A DNA stretch of 64,000 nucleotides from an uncultured Caulobacterales bacterium. GTDB taxonomy: Bacteria > Pseudomonadota > Alphaproteobacteria > Caulobacterales > Caulobacteraceae. Under the pieces are notes generated by a model. That model ran no database searches. It had not been told where the DNA came from and saw only the letters and a program-made list of their open reading frames with translations. The stretch is taken from assembly GCA_903884425.1 (NCBI GenBank), contig CAISEP010000002.1, forward strand, positions 246,627 through 310,626. Reading direction: 5' to 3'. The translations under genes and the position numbers were made by a program. Positions within the stretch are counted from its first letter, which is position 1. Each line of letters opens with the position of its first letter. This document shows, in pieces, positions 36,168 through 45,887 of this stretch.

Positions 36168-37643
36168 GTGGACGTCGTAACGGTCCTATTCTGGCTTCTG
36201 GCTGCCTGCGCCCTCTTTTCGCGGCTGGAGTTTGCCTACTATTTGGCCTTCGTGAGTTGGTCATTCGGAACGCTAGCAGTGCTTCCTGCGTTCGTCGGCG
36301 CAAATATCACGCCACCATGGGTCTGCACCGCAATAGTCGTGGCCAAGGTGTTTCAGAGACGCTCCGGTGCCGAGATCATGTCCATCGCGCTAGAGCCGAA
36401 GCTTTTTCTGGCCCTCACCCTCTGCACCATCTATGGCGTGGCATCTGCACTGATACTACCGAACCTATTCGTAGGCAAAATCGAAGTTATTCTCATGCGC
36501 CTGAATTTCGATGCTCAGGGAGTGACCTTCCTAGCTTTTTCAGCTGCCAATATCACACAGTCCGGATATTTTATACTGACGACACTTTTTACAATCGCGA
36601 TCTATTTTACGGCCAGCACACTTGACGGTCGTAGACTGCTGTTTTCTGCATTTCGATGGGGGGCGATCACTGTGGTCGTCACAGGCCTTGCAGACCTTCT
36701 GACAAGCAGCACCGGCCTCGCCTTCCTGCTGTCACCCTTCCGTAACGCCACTTACGCCATCATGGTTGATGACTCGATGCTCGGCGCAAAGCGGGTCATC
36801 GGCCTTGCATCCGAGGCATCAGCCTACGCAGGGCTAACGCTGTCCTTTCTGGGATTGCTCGTGTTCCTGCCCTCCCGACCATCCGCCATTTTCGGCGCCC
36901 CGTGGTTCGGAATCACACTCGCCGTTTCACTGGCGGCAATGACCTATGTTTCCACTTCGTCGGGGGGGCTGGTTGCGCTCGGGGTCGTAGGTATTCTGGT
37001 GACTGCCAACTTCGCCCGCGGTGCGGTGCTGGGCCGCCAAACCGCAGTGGTGGGGCTCTTCTGCATCTTGGTGTCGATCACGGTTGCGGTTGGAACCATT
37101 CTCTTGTCGCCGGAGGTCTCCGGATCCGTGGCACGCCTTGTGGACGGAATGGTCCTGCAGAAGACCCATTCTCAGTCCTACATCGAGCGCAGCCAATGGA
37201 ATACAGTCGCTTACAATGCTTTTCTCCAGTCCTATGGGCTCGGCGTCGGGCTCGGGAGCGCACGAGCGTCGAGCTGGGTATTTGCTGTGCTCAGTAACCT
37301 CGGCGCGCCGGGTGCGATCCTGCTCTCCGTCTTCATGGTACAGGTGATGTTTGCAAAGGCGGCAGAACAGTCCCAGCGCGAACTGCTCCTCGCCCTGAAA
37401 CTTGGCCTCATTCCCGGCATGCTCGTGCCGACCCTTTCCGGTACCTCTGTCGGGTACGGCCTGGGCAATGCGTTCATTATTGGCCTGGCGCTGGCCTTGA
37501 TCACGCCGCTCCAAAGCCTAAGTCCGCGGGGCCCGCATCCATCTCGCGGGAAAACACCATCCAGCCCCCTGCTTGGCGCCAGTCTTGAAAGGCGGCTTTC
37601 CGGTCCTTCAAGACCGATCTCGAATTCTCCGAGGCAACCGTGA
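36168..37643 (+). CDS. Second Wzy-like polymerase
   Basis: 491 residues, GTG start with AGGGAG upstream. About twelve membrane segments lie between residues 3 and 440. A periplasmic loop contains QSYIERSQWNTVAYNAF and GLGVGLGSARASSW, similar in layout to O-antigen polymerases and ligases (a conserved glycine-rich turn after the loop). The C-terminus (about 445-491) is Ser/Pro/Arg-rich and polar. With the Wzx at 38752 and the GT4 between them it forms a second polymerase/flippase set in the locus. Confidence 0.82.
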   Translation: MDVVTVLFWLLAACALFSRLEFAYYLAFVSWSFGTLAVLPAFVGANITPPWVCTAIVVAKVFQRRSGAEIMSIALEPKLFLALTLCTIYGVASALILPNLFVGKIEVILMRLNFDAQGVTFLAFSAANITQSGYFILTTLFTIAIYFTASTLDGRRLLFSAFRWGAITVVVTGLADLLTSSTGLAFLLSPFRNATYAIMVDDSMLGAKRVIGLASEASAYAGLTLSFLGLLVFLPSRPSAIFGAPWFGITLAVSLAAMTYVSTSSGGLVALGVVGILVTANFARGAVLGRQTAVVGLFCILVSITVAVGTILLSPEVSGSVARLVDGMVLQKTHSQSYIERSQWNTVAYNAFLQSYGLGVGLGSARASSWVFAVLSNLGAPGAILLSVFMVQVMFAKAAEQSQRELLLALKLGLIPGMLVPTLSGTSVGYGLGNAFIIGLALALITPLQSLSPRGPHPSRGKTPSSPLLGASLERRLSGPSRPISNSPRQP

Positions 37644-37670
37644 CGGCATCCCAGACAAAGGTGGTATAGA

Positions 37671-38726
37671 TTGCGCGTTCTTCATATTGTGAACCACACC
37701 TATCGGTTGAACGGCAATGCCCACGCCGTTGTTGATATTGCTTGCGCTCAAGCTGATCTTGGCCATGACGTCGCGGTCCTGCATAGGGCAGGCTCGTTTG
37801 ACGACACCTTTCAGGCTCACAACGTCGACCTGAATACGCGGCAAAACTTCGGATCGCCTCGATCCTTCATCGGCAACATGATTGCAATCGACAAGTTGAT
37901 CCGGACATTTCGCCCGGACGTGGTGCACGGTCACATGGTGGGCAGTGTGCTGAGCGCCTGGGCGGTGACCCGGCTTCATCGAAAGCCACTGTTCGCCACC
38001 GTCCATAACGCCTTCGAACCAAGTGCCGTGCTCATGGGCCTGGCGGACCGGGTGGTCGGTGTCAGTCGCGTGGTCTCGGCTTCTATGGCGAAGCGCGGCG
38101 TTAGCACCTCAAAGTTGCGCACGATCCTCAACGGCACGATCGGTTCGGCCCGGTTGCCGGCAGTGCTTCCAGATCCCGCGCCGCTCCAACGGCCGGCCGT
38201 GCTGTTCGTCGGCGGCCTGCACTTTCGAAAGGGCGTTCCGGACCTGTTAAAGGGGGTTTCCATCGCGCGGCGCTCGCGGCCAGACATCCACCTCTACCTG
38301 GTCGGCGAGGGGCCGAGCGGCGAAGCCTACGCGGCCGCGATCGAGGAACAGGACCGCGGCCACATTCACTTCGAAGGTGCCACATCGGATCCACGCAAGT
38401 ACATGCAGTCCGCCGACGTTTTCGTCCTTGCCTCCATCGCGGACCCCGCCCCCTTGGTCATATCGGAAGCGAGGGAAGCCAAACTCGCCATCATCGCGAC
38501 GGCCGTCGACGGCATTCCAGAACTCCTAGAAGATGGCCGGGCGGGAACGCTGATCGCGGCGAACGCGCCGGAGGATCTTGCCGCCGCCCTTCTGGACACG
38601 TTAGGAAGCCCTGAAAAACTCGCCGCTCTCAGGGAAAAAAGCCAAACAAATATCGAGTATATGAGCGTCAAGCGAGTCGCTCAGCAATATATCGACCTCT
38701 ACTCCGAATACCTTCCCAGTAAGTAA
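37671..38726 (+). CDS. GT4-family glycosyltransferase
   Basis: 351 residues with a TTG start. N-terminal Rossmann motif VLHIVNHTYRLNGNAHAVVD, then VVGVSRVVSASM, ILNGTIG, VLFVGGLHFRKGVPDL and LASIADPAPLVISEAREAKL. In this last segment the usual E-x7-E is partly changed (DPAPLVISEAREA), so the nucleotide-sugar site may be unusual. Retaining GT-B fold, cytoplasmic. It lies 27 bases after the polymerase and 25 before the flippase, in one operon. Confidence 0.9.
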   Translation: MRVLHIVNHTYRLNGNAHAVVDIACAQADLGHDVAVLHRAGSFDDTFQAHNVDLNTRQNFGSPRSFIGNMIAIDKLIRTFRPDVVHGHMVGSVLSAWAVTRLHRKPLFATVHNAFEPSAVLMGLADRVVGVSRVVSASMAKRGVSTSKLRTILNGTIGSARLPAVLPDPAPLQRPAVLFVGGLHFRKGVPDLLKGVSIARRSRPDIHLYLVGEGPSGEAYAAAIEEQDRGHIHFEGATSDPRKYMQSADVFVLASIADPAPLVISEAREAKLAIIATAVDGIPELLEDGRAGTLIAANAPEDLAAALLDTLGSPEKLAALREKSQTNIEYMSVKRVAQQYIDLYSEYLPSK

Positions 38727-38751
38727 CAAATATGTTCCAGAAATTCATTCC

Positions 38752-40275
38752 GTGAATGTCGAAATACCGCCCCCCCTTCGCAGAAAAATATTGATGGTGG
38801 ACAGTCACGCACGGAAACCCGGATCGCTCTCGGCGAGCGCAACCCTGATGACGATGTGCAACATCGCGAAGATCGCCGTCCAGATCGGCGTGACTCCGAT
38901 ATTGGCGCACATTATCGGCCCACGGGACTTCGGCCTGTACAGCCTGGCTCTGCCCAGCATCATTTTTGTGATGATGCTGGCAGATGGCGGGCTCGGACAG
39001 ACACTCGCACGTGAACCGGAAGACCAAGCGACGACATGGTCGTCTGCCTTCTGGCTGCTTCTCGGGCTCGGCATTCTGATGGCGGCTGCCGTCAGCCTCT
39101 GGTCTTTCCCGCTCTCATGGATCGCCCACGAGCAGCACCTGCCGCCGATCATGATGACGCTCAGCCTCTGCATCGTACTGATGACACTCAGCGTAACGCC
39201 CTCCGCCCGCCTCACGCGACGGGGACGCATCCAGGACGCGGCGGTCATCGATTTAGCCGCCAACGTTCTGGGTTCCGGTATCGCGATCGGCTTCGCTCTC
39301 CTGGGAGCCGGGGTCTGGAGCCTCGCCGCCCAGTTCATTTCGCTCTATCTAATCCGGGCGATCGGCGTCAACACGCTTGCGTTCCGGAACCCGAGCCTCG
39401 CCTTCAGCTGGAAAGCGATCGCCCCCCACACGATGCTCGGCGGTTCGATCGTCATCACGAAATTTGCCGAAAGCATCGGGAGGATGCTGGAGCCGACCTT
39501 CATCAACCGCCGCTTCGGCGCCCCCAGCCTGGGAGCCTACTCCCTCGCAAGCCAGGCTGCCTGGTCGATCGTGCAGTCCGTCAACAACCCCGCCGGGACG
39601 GCCCTGTTCGTGAGGAGCCTGGGCGAAAACGACAACGCGGCGCTGGAAAAGCTTCACCTTCAGATGATCCGGGTGATCAGCCTCACCACATTGCCGGCGA
39701 CCGCGATCATTGCCGGGGCCGCGCCAAGGTTGATCTCTGATCTGCTGGGCGAGAAATGGGCCGCCACCGCGTTCGTGATCGCTTGCATTTTCCCGTCACA
39801 GGCCATCGGAACGCTGGGGCAGCTCTACTCTTCGGTCCTGTATGCCAGGGGACGAACACTAACCCAGACGTGGATCACCATCGCCTACTCGGCCCTCCGC
39901 CTCGCCGCGGTGGCGATTCCATTTGGCGACTGGGGAACGGTTCCGATATCGGTCGCTGGGGCGAACCTCGCCTACTTCATCATCGGCGTAGCCAACGCGA
40001 AGTTCAGCCTGTCGTGGTCGACGGGACATATCCTCCGCTCGCTCTGGGGCCCCCTGATTGCCTCAGCCATCGGGGCGGCGGCAGCTGTCAGCTTAAGTCG
40101 CACGATCACCGTCAGCGGTCTCGAAGGTCTGACGCTTGTGCTCCTCGGAGCAGGACTGTCGTTCTGTATTGCACTCGTGATCGTCGACTTCGGCAATGTC
40201 CGGCGCGATTTCCAGATGGCGAAGTTGTTTCTGCAAGCTCGCTGGCCAGCGAAACGCGACCGCGCGGCCGGTTGA
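38752..40275 (+). CDS. Wzx-like polysaccharide flippase (WzxC type)
   Basis: 507 residues with about 12-14 membrane helices. It belongs to the MOP/polysaccharide transporter family: PILAHIIGPRDFGLYSLA near the N-terminus is the typical start, then SQAAWSIVQSV and ARGRTLTQTW. A GTG start is used here; an ATG at 38794 would shorten it by 14. It moves lipid-linked repeat units across the inner membrane. It forms an operon with the polymerase and GT4 just upstream and converges on the GT8 gene with a four-base gap. Confidence 0.92.
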   Translation: MNVEIPPPLRRKILMVDSHARKPGSLSASATLMTMCNIAKIAVQIGVTPILAHIIGPRDFGLYSLALPSIIFVMMLADGGLGQTLAREPEDQATTWSSAFWLLLGLGILMAAAVSLWSFPLSWIAHEQHLPPIMMTLSLCIVLMTLSVTPSARLTRRGRIQDAAVIDLAANVLGSGIAIGFALLGAGVWSLAAQFISLYLIRAIGVNTLAFRNPSLAFSWKAIAPHTMLGGSIVITKFAESIGRMLEPTFINRRFGAPSLGAYSLASQAAWSIVQSVNNPAGTALFVRSLGENDNAALEKLHLQMIRVISLTTLPATAIIAGAAPRLISDLLGEKWAATAFVIACIFPSQAIGTLGQLYSSVLYARGRTLTQTWITIAYSALRLAAVAIPFGDWGTVPISVAGANLAYFIIGVANAKFSLSWSTGHILRSLWGPLIASAIGAAAAVSLSRTITVSGLEGLTLVLLGAGLSFCIALVIVDFGNVRRDFQMAKLFLQARWPAKRDRAAG

Positions 40276-40279
40276 CGCC

Positions 40280-41200
40280 TCAGACCTCAAGGTCAGGCGC
40301 CGCTTCCAGAATGCGCGCGACCCTCCGGTATTCCAGGACCCCTTTATAGAGCTGCTGCAGGACATAGCGCGGCGTCATCTTGATCTCCGGCCTTGGTGTC
40401 AGAGCGGCCAGCGCTGGGTGATCTGCCAACAGATCCCGGTACGGCTTGGCCCACTTGGCTCCCCAGGGGGCCACCTGCTCCTTCCAGGGGCGCGGATTGG
40501 ACATGAAGTGATAGATGTGAGGTTTAACCCGCTGCTCCGCGGCCGTTCCGATTAGGAAGCCCGGGAAGTTCCAACGGTTTGCGATCAGCGTGCATCGGTC
40601 GCCCACAGCCAGATTCAGAATGTCCTGATCGGGATATTTCATCTTCTGCCCAAACTGCCCGATGGATTTGAGGCACTCCGCCGCAATTTCGGGCCAGCTG
40701 GACCGATCGACGACCAAGACACCGCTGTTGAAATACCGGTTCAGCGGCTGGCCATAGCCGATCGCACGTCGTTCCGCCGCCACACGCCCCCGCCACCCTG
40801 ACGACAGATCGGCAAAGAGACCGGCGGGATCGCGGCAGGCCAGGAACCCGCCCGACGGAATGACCACATCGAACAGCGGGGCGAGAGATCCCGCAACCTG
40901 TGTGTCGCCATCAATGTATACAATTCTGTCGTATTCATCCCCGAAGAAAACGTGAATAAAAAGGCGCCCAAACATGATGTGCATATTATCTATTACATTT
41001 TTAGAGATATATTTCAACTTTACGCCATGCTGAGATGCCACATCCTCGGCAACCCGCACGTCTTGATTCAATTCTCCAATACACACTATTACTACGTCAG
41101 CGACCTCGACTGGAACGTGCTTACGCGCCTGAATACTACTTACGAGCGTCGGAAACAAGTAAGCACTATTTATGACGTAGCAGACGCATCCATTTTTCAC
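40280..41200 (-). CDS. GT8-family glycosyltransferase
   Basis: 306 residues, GT-A fold. The DxD-type metal site is in IVYIDGDTQVAGSL (about 93-106). Other family features are YFNSGVLVVDRSSW, DQDILNLAVGD and the C-terminal IYHFMSNPRPW, where the His helps bind metal and nucleotide. Retaining enzyme, usually UDP-glucose or UDP-galactose dependent. GTG start. A second leftward GT (GT2) lies 56 bases upstream, so they are likely co-transcribed. Confidence 0.92.
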   Translation of the reverse strand: MKNGCVCYVINSAYLFPTLVSSIQARKHVPVEVADVVIVCIGELNQDVRVAEDVASQHGVKLKYISKNVIDNMHIMFGRLFIHVFFGDEYDRIVYIDGDTQVAGSLAPLFDVVIPSGGFLACRDPAGLFADLSSGWRGRVAAERRAIGYGQPLNRYFNSGVLVVDRSSWPEIAAECLKSIGQFGQKMKYPDQDILNLAVGDRCTLIANRWNFPGFLIGTAAEQRVKPHIYHFMSNPRPWKEQVAPWGAKWAKPYRDLLADHPALAALTPRPEIKMTPRYVLQQLYKGVLEYRRVARILEAAPDLEV

Positions 41201-41256
41201 CTTCGAAAATTCCTCCTACCCGGGGTACCATTCAACACACTAGGACCGCCCACTTC

Positions 41257-42159
41257 CTAACTGATCTCGAGCATCTCTCGCGGGTCGAGCCGTCCGCTTA
41301 TGAGATGGAGCAAGCCAAGCCAGTTCCCGCGGGCCCGACCGACGCGATCCACATGCGCCTCAGGGAAGAACATTCGCACGTGGTTCGCAATCAGGTTGCC
41401 GAAGATGATTCGCAAGGAATGCGACCAGCGCATCGTCCCCTTTTTGGCGAGATAAACGGGATTAACGACCTGAGAAAATCCGAGCTTTCCGCCTGGGGTC
41501 CGGCCGTTGGAGACACCTCGGTGGACCCCTGCGAATGCGTTCGTTTCAACCACCCGGCCTGTTCGGGCAATCTGGCCGGCGTAATCGACATCCTCCTGCC
41601 AGCCGTAGAGCGGCAGGGTTTCATCGAATTCGACACCCTGCATCGCCGAGACCCGGAAAGCCATGTTGCACCCATAGGCAGTGACGATGTCGCGCTGGAG
41701 AACAGCAGAAGCTCCGCTGCGCTGATCATAGCTCAAAACGGCTGCCTCGGCGTCAACCAGAGACACGCCGCCGCGGCCCACACCGTCCAGAAGCACCAGC
41801 CCGGTTGCGCCAACGATGCTTTGATCGCTAGCGAACACTTGCTCGATGCCCTCGATCGCCCGCGCTGACGGAATGAAGTCGTCATCATAGAAAACGATGA
41901 CGTCGCAATCGTCGCGGACGGCGTGGACGCCACGGTTTCGCTGGGCGCAGAGCCCCTTGGAGCCAAGAACGACGTCGACCTCCGCGGGCAAACCTGCCGG
42001 CACGTCGGCCTGAGACACGGAGGAGATCACAATGCGTGACGGAGCGACCGACTGATCCAGCAGATGACGCACGATATCCCGGCACTCGTCAGGTCGGCCC
42101 AAGGTCGCGATAACGACACCCACACGCAGAGGGACCGCGTCGCTCCGTTTGTCCATCAT
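41257..42159 (-). CDS. GT2-family glycosyltransferase
   Basis: 300 residues. N-terminal VGVVIATLGRPDECRDIV, then SKGLCAQRNRGV, the DxD-equivalent VIVFYDDDFIP (about 89-99) and LYGWQEDVDYAGQIAR (about 183-198), the last holding the catalytic-base region. It is an inverting GT-A enzyme without a membrane helix. Galactofuranosyl and rhamnosyl transferases belong to this class, so it is one candidate consumer of the UDP-Galf made by Glf, although nothing in the sequence proves this. Confidence 0.92.
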   Translation of the reverse strand: MMDKRSDAVPLRVGVVIATLGRPDECRDIVRHLLDQSVAPSRIVISSVSQADVPAGLPAEVDVVLGSKGLCAQRNRGVHAVRDDCDVIVFYDDDFIPSARAIEGIEQVFASDQSIVGATGLVLLDGVGRGGVSLVDAEAAVLSYDQRSGASAVLQRDIVTAYGCNMAFRVSAMQGVEFDETLPLYGWQEDVDYAGQIARTGRVVETNAFAGVHRGVSNGRTPGGKLGFSQVVNPVYLAKKGTMRWSHSLRIIFGNLIANHVRMFFPEAHVDRVGRARGNWLGLLHLISGRLDPREMLEIS

Positions 42160-42381
42160 CGCGTCCCTCTCCCCCGATCAAATCCCGGTGCAAAGGATCC
42201 TAACATATCTGGCCCTTCGTAGAAGCTCGCGCCACGGGTGCAACGATCGGTCAATACAGTGAACTGGTGAATTTTTTGGCTCCAGCCCCAGCACCGGCGG
42301 TCGACGGGCGATCCAGACGTTCGCCCCATGGTCATTGTGCCGACACCGGGCACAACTCGCCCGTTTTGCTTTTAAATCAGT

Positions 42382-44121
42382 TCAAAGATTTTTCAGGTGA
42401 TCCGCCAGCCTGACCGTCAAGCCCAAAGCCATCAGCGTCGAATTGGCGTGTCCGCTCGTCGGGAACACCGAACTGCCAGCGATATACAATCCATCAACGC
42501 CATGCACTTTGCAGTCCATGTCTACCACGCCGCTTTCCGGCGATTGCGACATTCGCGTCGATCCTGACGTATGCCCCATGTCGATGATTGGGGCTGAAGC
42601 GGTGTCGTGCTGCTCGAGCCACGGCTCCAATTGCGGCAGAGGTAGCCCTACGGCTGCGAACTCCGTCCTGAGTGCCGAAGCGACCCTGAACAAGGTCTCC
42701 AGTTCCTGGTTCTCAAGACGCCAGTCAACCCGCGCCAGCGGGACCCCCAAAGCGTCCACGCGATCCGACAGCGTGATCCGGCTTTCACGGCGCGGAGGCT
42801 GTTCGGAGATGGCATCAACGGCGAGCCCGACGATCTTGTGCGGCAGGCCGCGGTCCTGAAACTCGTGTACCGCCAGGTCCGGTGCGATCTGAATGACAAG
42901 ACCGATGACCAATTCCCGCAATCGCCGCGGCAGGCGCTCACTGCTGACGAACTTCAGACCGAGTCCCTTGATCAGGAGCGCCGGGCTTTTGAGCGCGACA
43001 CCGAGGTCACTCAACGGTCGCGCACTCTGCCCGGTCAGGAGCCGCTTCAGCGCGTCCCAGGGATCATCCGGGGCGCGGAGTTCCAGGAAATATACGGCCG
43101 CGTTCAGGAGCTTGGCCTCCCGCTGGAACCCGTCCGTCAAGCTCAGCCCTCTGGCGTACATGTGCGACCGTCCGTGGGCACGCACCCCGTAGAAACCGAA
43201 CAGCCGCGCGATCTGTTCGCCATCCTCCTTCGAAAATACGCCGAGTCTCGCGCTGGGGTGGTCCATGAGGAACCGCCCCACCACATCCAGATCGTTCCCG
43301 ACGCCCTTGGGCCGAACACGGCGGGAGGCCAGCAGAAGCCGGGGATTGTCGATCGCACCGGCCGCCAGGACGCAGCGCCGCGCCTTCACTTCGAACCGCT
43401 GTCCAGCAAGGGTGGAAACCTCGAGACCCGTGAAGCGGCTACCGTCGGAGGTCGTGTGGATGTGTGTGACGGTCGCGTTCAGAAGGATTTTGACGTTGTC
43501 CGCCCGCTGATCCGGGATCTCCGAGCCGAACCGCATCACATCGATCGGATTTGATCGCGACCTCGCAAATTGCCAGAAGAAGGACCGGAACACCGTATCC
43601 CGAAGCTCCGGCTCCGGTGGTCGTACCCGCAGCAGTTTGAACAACCCATCATCATAGACATTCGGACCGAGGTTGAGCAGCTTCGCCGCACGATCCAGGA
43701 ACGGCGTCAGGTCCGCCGGCTTCAGCGGCCATCCAGAGTTCTCGACCCAGGTCCGCCTTTCGAAGTCGATATCGTCAAACGTGGCGGACTTCCCCGCCCA
43801 TGCGACCGTAGAGCCCCCCAGCGCACGGCACCGCAGCCCATAGCCCTGGCCCTCGGCCGACCAGTACTTCATGGCCTCACCGTGGAACGTACGCCGCTTC
43901 AACTGGCCCGCGGGATTGGGTGCGCCGACCGACTCCACGTCCAGCAATCTGTTATGGACTTCCGTTTCCTCGGTGAGCCCGCTCTCCAGCACGAGCACGT
44001 TCAGCCCAGAGCCCGCCAGTTCACTCGCAATTGTCAGGCCCACCGGGCCAGCCCCCACGATCACCAGATCGCAGAAAAACTCGTGACCCGGCGAAAAATC
44101 TTCGAGTTTATCGATCTGCAT
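42382..44121 (-). CDS. GMC-family FAD oxidoreductase
   Basis: 579 residues. N-terminal FAD motif LVIVGAGPVGLTIASELAGSG and VLVLESG, then the GMC segments GGSTVAWAG, WPLKPADLTPF, AAGAIDNPRLLL, and C-terminal MGHTSGSTRMS with VDGLYIAGSSVFPTSG and HANSTLMALGL. The His in the former and the His-Ala-Asn in the latter are in the positions of the catalytic pair. It resembles bacterial sugar or alcohol dehydrogenases of the glucose-methanol-choline family. No signal peptide or cytochrome partner is present, so it is probably cytoplasmic and may oxidise a sugar or lipid-linked intermediate. A gap of about 220 bases separates it from the GT2 gene. Confidence 0.9.
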   Translation of the reverse strand: MQIDKLEDFSPGHEFFCDLVIVGAGPVGLTIASELAGSGLNVLVLESGLTEETEVHNRLLDVESVGAPNPAGQLKRRTFHGEAMKYWSAEGQGYGLRCRALGGSTVAWAGKSATFDDIDFERRTWVENSGWPLKPADLTPFLDRAAKLLNLGPNVYDDGLFKLLRVRPPEPELRDTVFRSFFWQFARSRSNPIDVMRFGSEIPDQRADNVKILLNATVTHIHTTSDGSRFTGLEVSTLAGQRFEVKARRCVLAAGAIDNPRLLLASRRVRPKGVGNDLDVVGRFLMDHPSARLGVFSKEDGEQIARLFGFYGVRAHGRSHMYARGLSLTDGFQREAKLLNAAVYFLELRAPDDPWDALKRLLTGQSARPLSDLGVALKSPALLIKGLGLKFVSSERLPRRLRELVIGLVIQIAPDLAVHEFQDRGLPHKIVGLAVDAISEQPPRRESRITLSDRVDALGVPLARVDWRLENQELETLFRVASALRTEFAAVGLPLPQLEPWLEQHDTASAPIIDMGHTSGSTRMSQSPESGVVDMDCKVHGVDGLYIAGSSVFPTSGHANSTLMALGLTVRLADHLKNL

Positions 44122-44300
44122 TCGTGCTCAACAAATTCCCGATCCGCCGAAAGCGAGATGGCCGTTTTGAATCCTCAACCTGTACAGCGAGCCACCAGGC
44201 GGACGTTAGCTGACAAGATCAAACATGAAACCCGTGGACAGGGGAAGATAAATCAATCCAGCCAAATGACTTCCAAATCCGCCCAGCCTGACCGGCGTAT

Positions 44301-45536
44301 TTATGTCGGCAAAAGGCCATGCCGCCTTTTGAGCCACAACCAGATTCCCATGGACACGGCCACGCAGGTTTCGGTGATGGTGACACTTTCTGCAGCCCCG
44401 AGTGCGCCGTGAAGTGCCACGAGCCACAGGAGCAGTAGAATATTGAGTATACCTGAACCCAGAAGAATGCACGTGTAGGCCCTCGCCATACCGAGCGGGA
44501 GCATCACGTTCACCCCGAGCACATTACTGACACCGATCAGAAATATGTTGAGTGAAAGACACTGCTCAACCGGAATGGCCGCAGCATATCCCTTGCCAAG
44601 AAACAGTATCGTCGCAAACGGAGCCGTGAAGAACAGGCCGGCGCTTAGGACGAGCGAGAGGGCACCCTGAACGAGAAACAAACGGAGCATCGTCCCCGCA
44701 ACCTTGTGGCGGGAGTGCACGAGCATCCCGTTAATCCGGGGATACATTGCCGCACTGATCGGTGCCGTCAGGGATTGCCCGGCACGCCGAAGTCTGTCGG
44801 CTCCGTCGAACAGACCCGCCTGCCCGCTCCCCCCGAGAAACCCGACCATGACGACATTAGCGTAGGTGTAAAGGCTGACAGCGCCCGTCGATATGAAGAG
44901 GGTTCCGCCTTGGCGGATCTGGCTGAGGGCACCGGATATCGAAAATCGTATAGGAAACAGCGGCGCGATCCGTGCGGCGAGCACGAGAGATGCGACGGAG
45001 GAGGCCAGCAGGGCCAGGCCCTGGATCAGGGCGGCCATCGCCGCATCGTGTGGCGAGTGAACAAAGATGAACGTCAAGGGTACGGCTGCCAAGCGACCGA
45101 CAATCGACGCTCCGGCGAAGATGCCCATGCGCTCGACCCCTTGGAGAAAGAAGCCGACCCCCAGCACGTTGCCAGCCAGCGCGACGCTCGACGCCACAAG
45201 GACCCAGCCGTAGGTCCGCAGGGTCGGGAACAAGGCTACCGCGACCGTCAAGGCGATCGCACAGACAATGCCAAGGCCACACTTCGCGACAACAACATTC
45301 CAGAAAATCGATCTGAGCGCCGCGGGGTCATTGGCAGATCTTGCAACTTGCTGGGTCGCGGACAGATCGAACCCCCAGTTCGCCACTAGCGAGAGATAGG
45401 CGACGATGCTGCCGCAGACCCCGAGGAGACCAAACATCTCAACACCGAGGACGCGCGCAAGATAAGGCGTAATAAAAAGCGGAGAGAAGTAAGACAATAA
45501 TTGGAGAACGTACAATGAAAATATATTTTTTAACAC
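44301..45536 (-). CDS. Second Wzx-like flippase
   Basis: 411 residues with a GTG start and twelve predicted helices. LLSYFSPLFITPYLARVLG at the N-terminus and NWGFDLSATQQVAR are classic RfbX/Wzx features. GGTLFISTGAVSLYTYANV lies mid-protein. It is shorter than, and of a different subgroup from, the WzxC-like flippase at 38.7 kb, so the locus carries two export routes for lipid-linked glycans. It is divergent from the next GT4 gene. Confidence 0.9.
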   Translation of the reverse strand: MLKNIFSLYVLQLLSYFSPLFITPYLARVLGVEMFGLLGVCGSIVAYLSLVANWGFDLSATQQVARSANDPAALRSIFWNVVVAKCGLGIVCAIALTVAVALFPTLRTYGWVLVASSVALAGNVLGVGFFLQGVERMGIFAGASIVGRLAAVPLTFIFVHSPHDAAMAALIQGLALLASSVASLVLAARIAPLFPIRFSISGALSQIRQGGTLFISTGAVSLYTYANVVMVGFLGGSGQAGLFDGADRLRRAGQSLTAPISAAMYPRINGMLVHSRHKVAGTMLRLFLVQGALSLVLSAGLFFTAPFATILFLGKGYAAAIPVEQCLSLNIFLIGVSNVLGVNVMLPLGMARAYTCILLGSGILNILLLLWLVALHGALGAAESVTITETCVAVSMGIWLWLKRRHGLLPT

Positions 45537-45887
45537 CCCGGACCCTCGTTAGATCGATGTGGCAGCAGACACCCTATCCTGCACCTACACGGAAATATCC
45601 TAATTTTTTTAGAAATCCCGCTATGTGCTGTGAGATATGGAAGCCCTTAAAACTCCGGCCGATCGACATCCGCCGCTCTCGCCCCTCGTCCGATTTGGCC
45701 CCGTCCCGCAGCGCCAGCACCCACGACACATATCAAAAGACGGCGTTTGCGAACGCTTCATTTTTATACTGTATCAACCGACTGTCGCCCGAAACCTGTT
45801 CGGTAAAAAGGACGACATTTGCGACAATCCGACAAGACGCTCCCATCTCCGGCCGGAAAGGCGCCTCTGCTTTCATCGGGAAATATA
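45537..45887. other. Divergent promoter region of Wzx and GT4
   Basis: No gene is seen. AT-rich patches (45515-45625 and about 45765-45780) probably hold the two promoters. GGGAAATATA directly before the ATG at 45888 gives only a weak ribosome-binding site. Confidence 0.35.
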
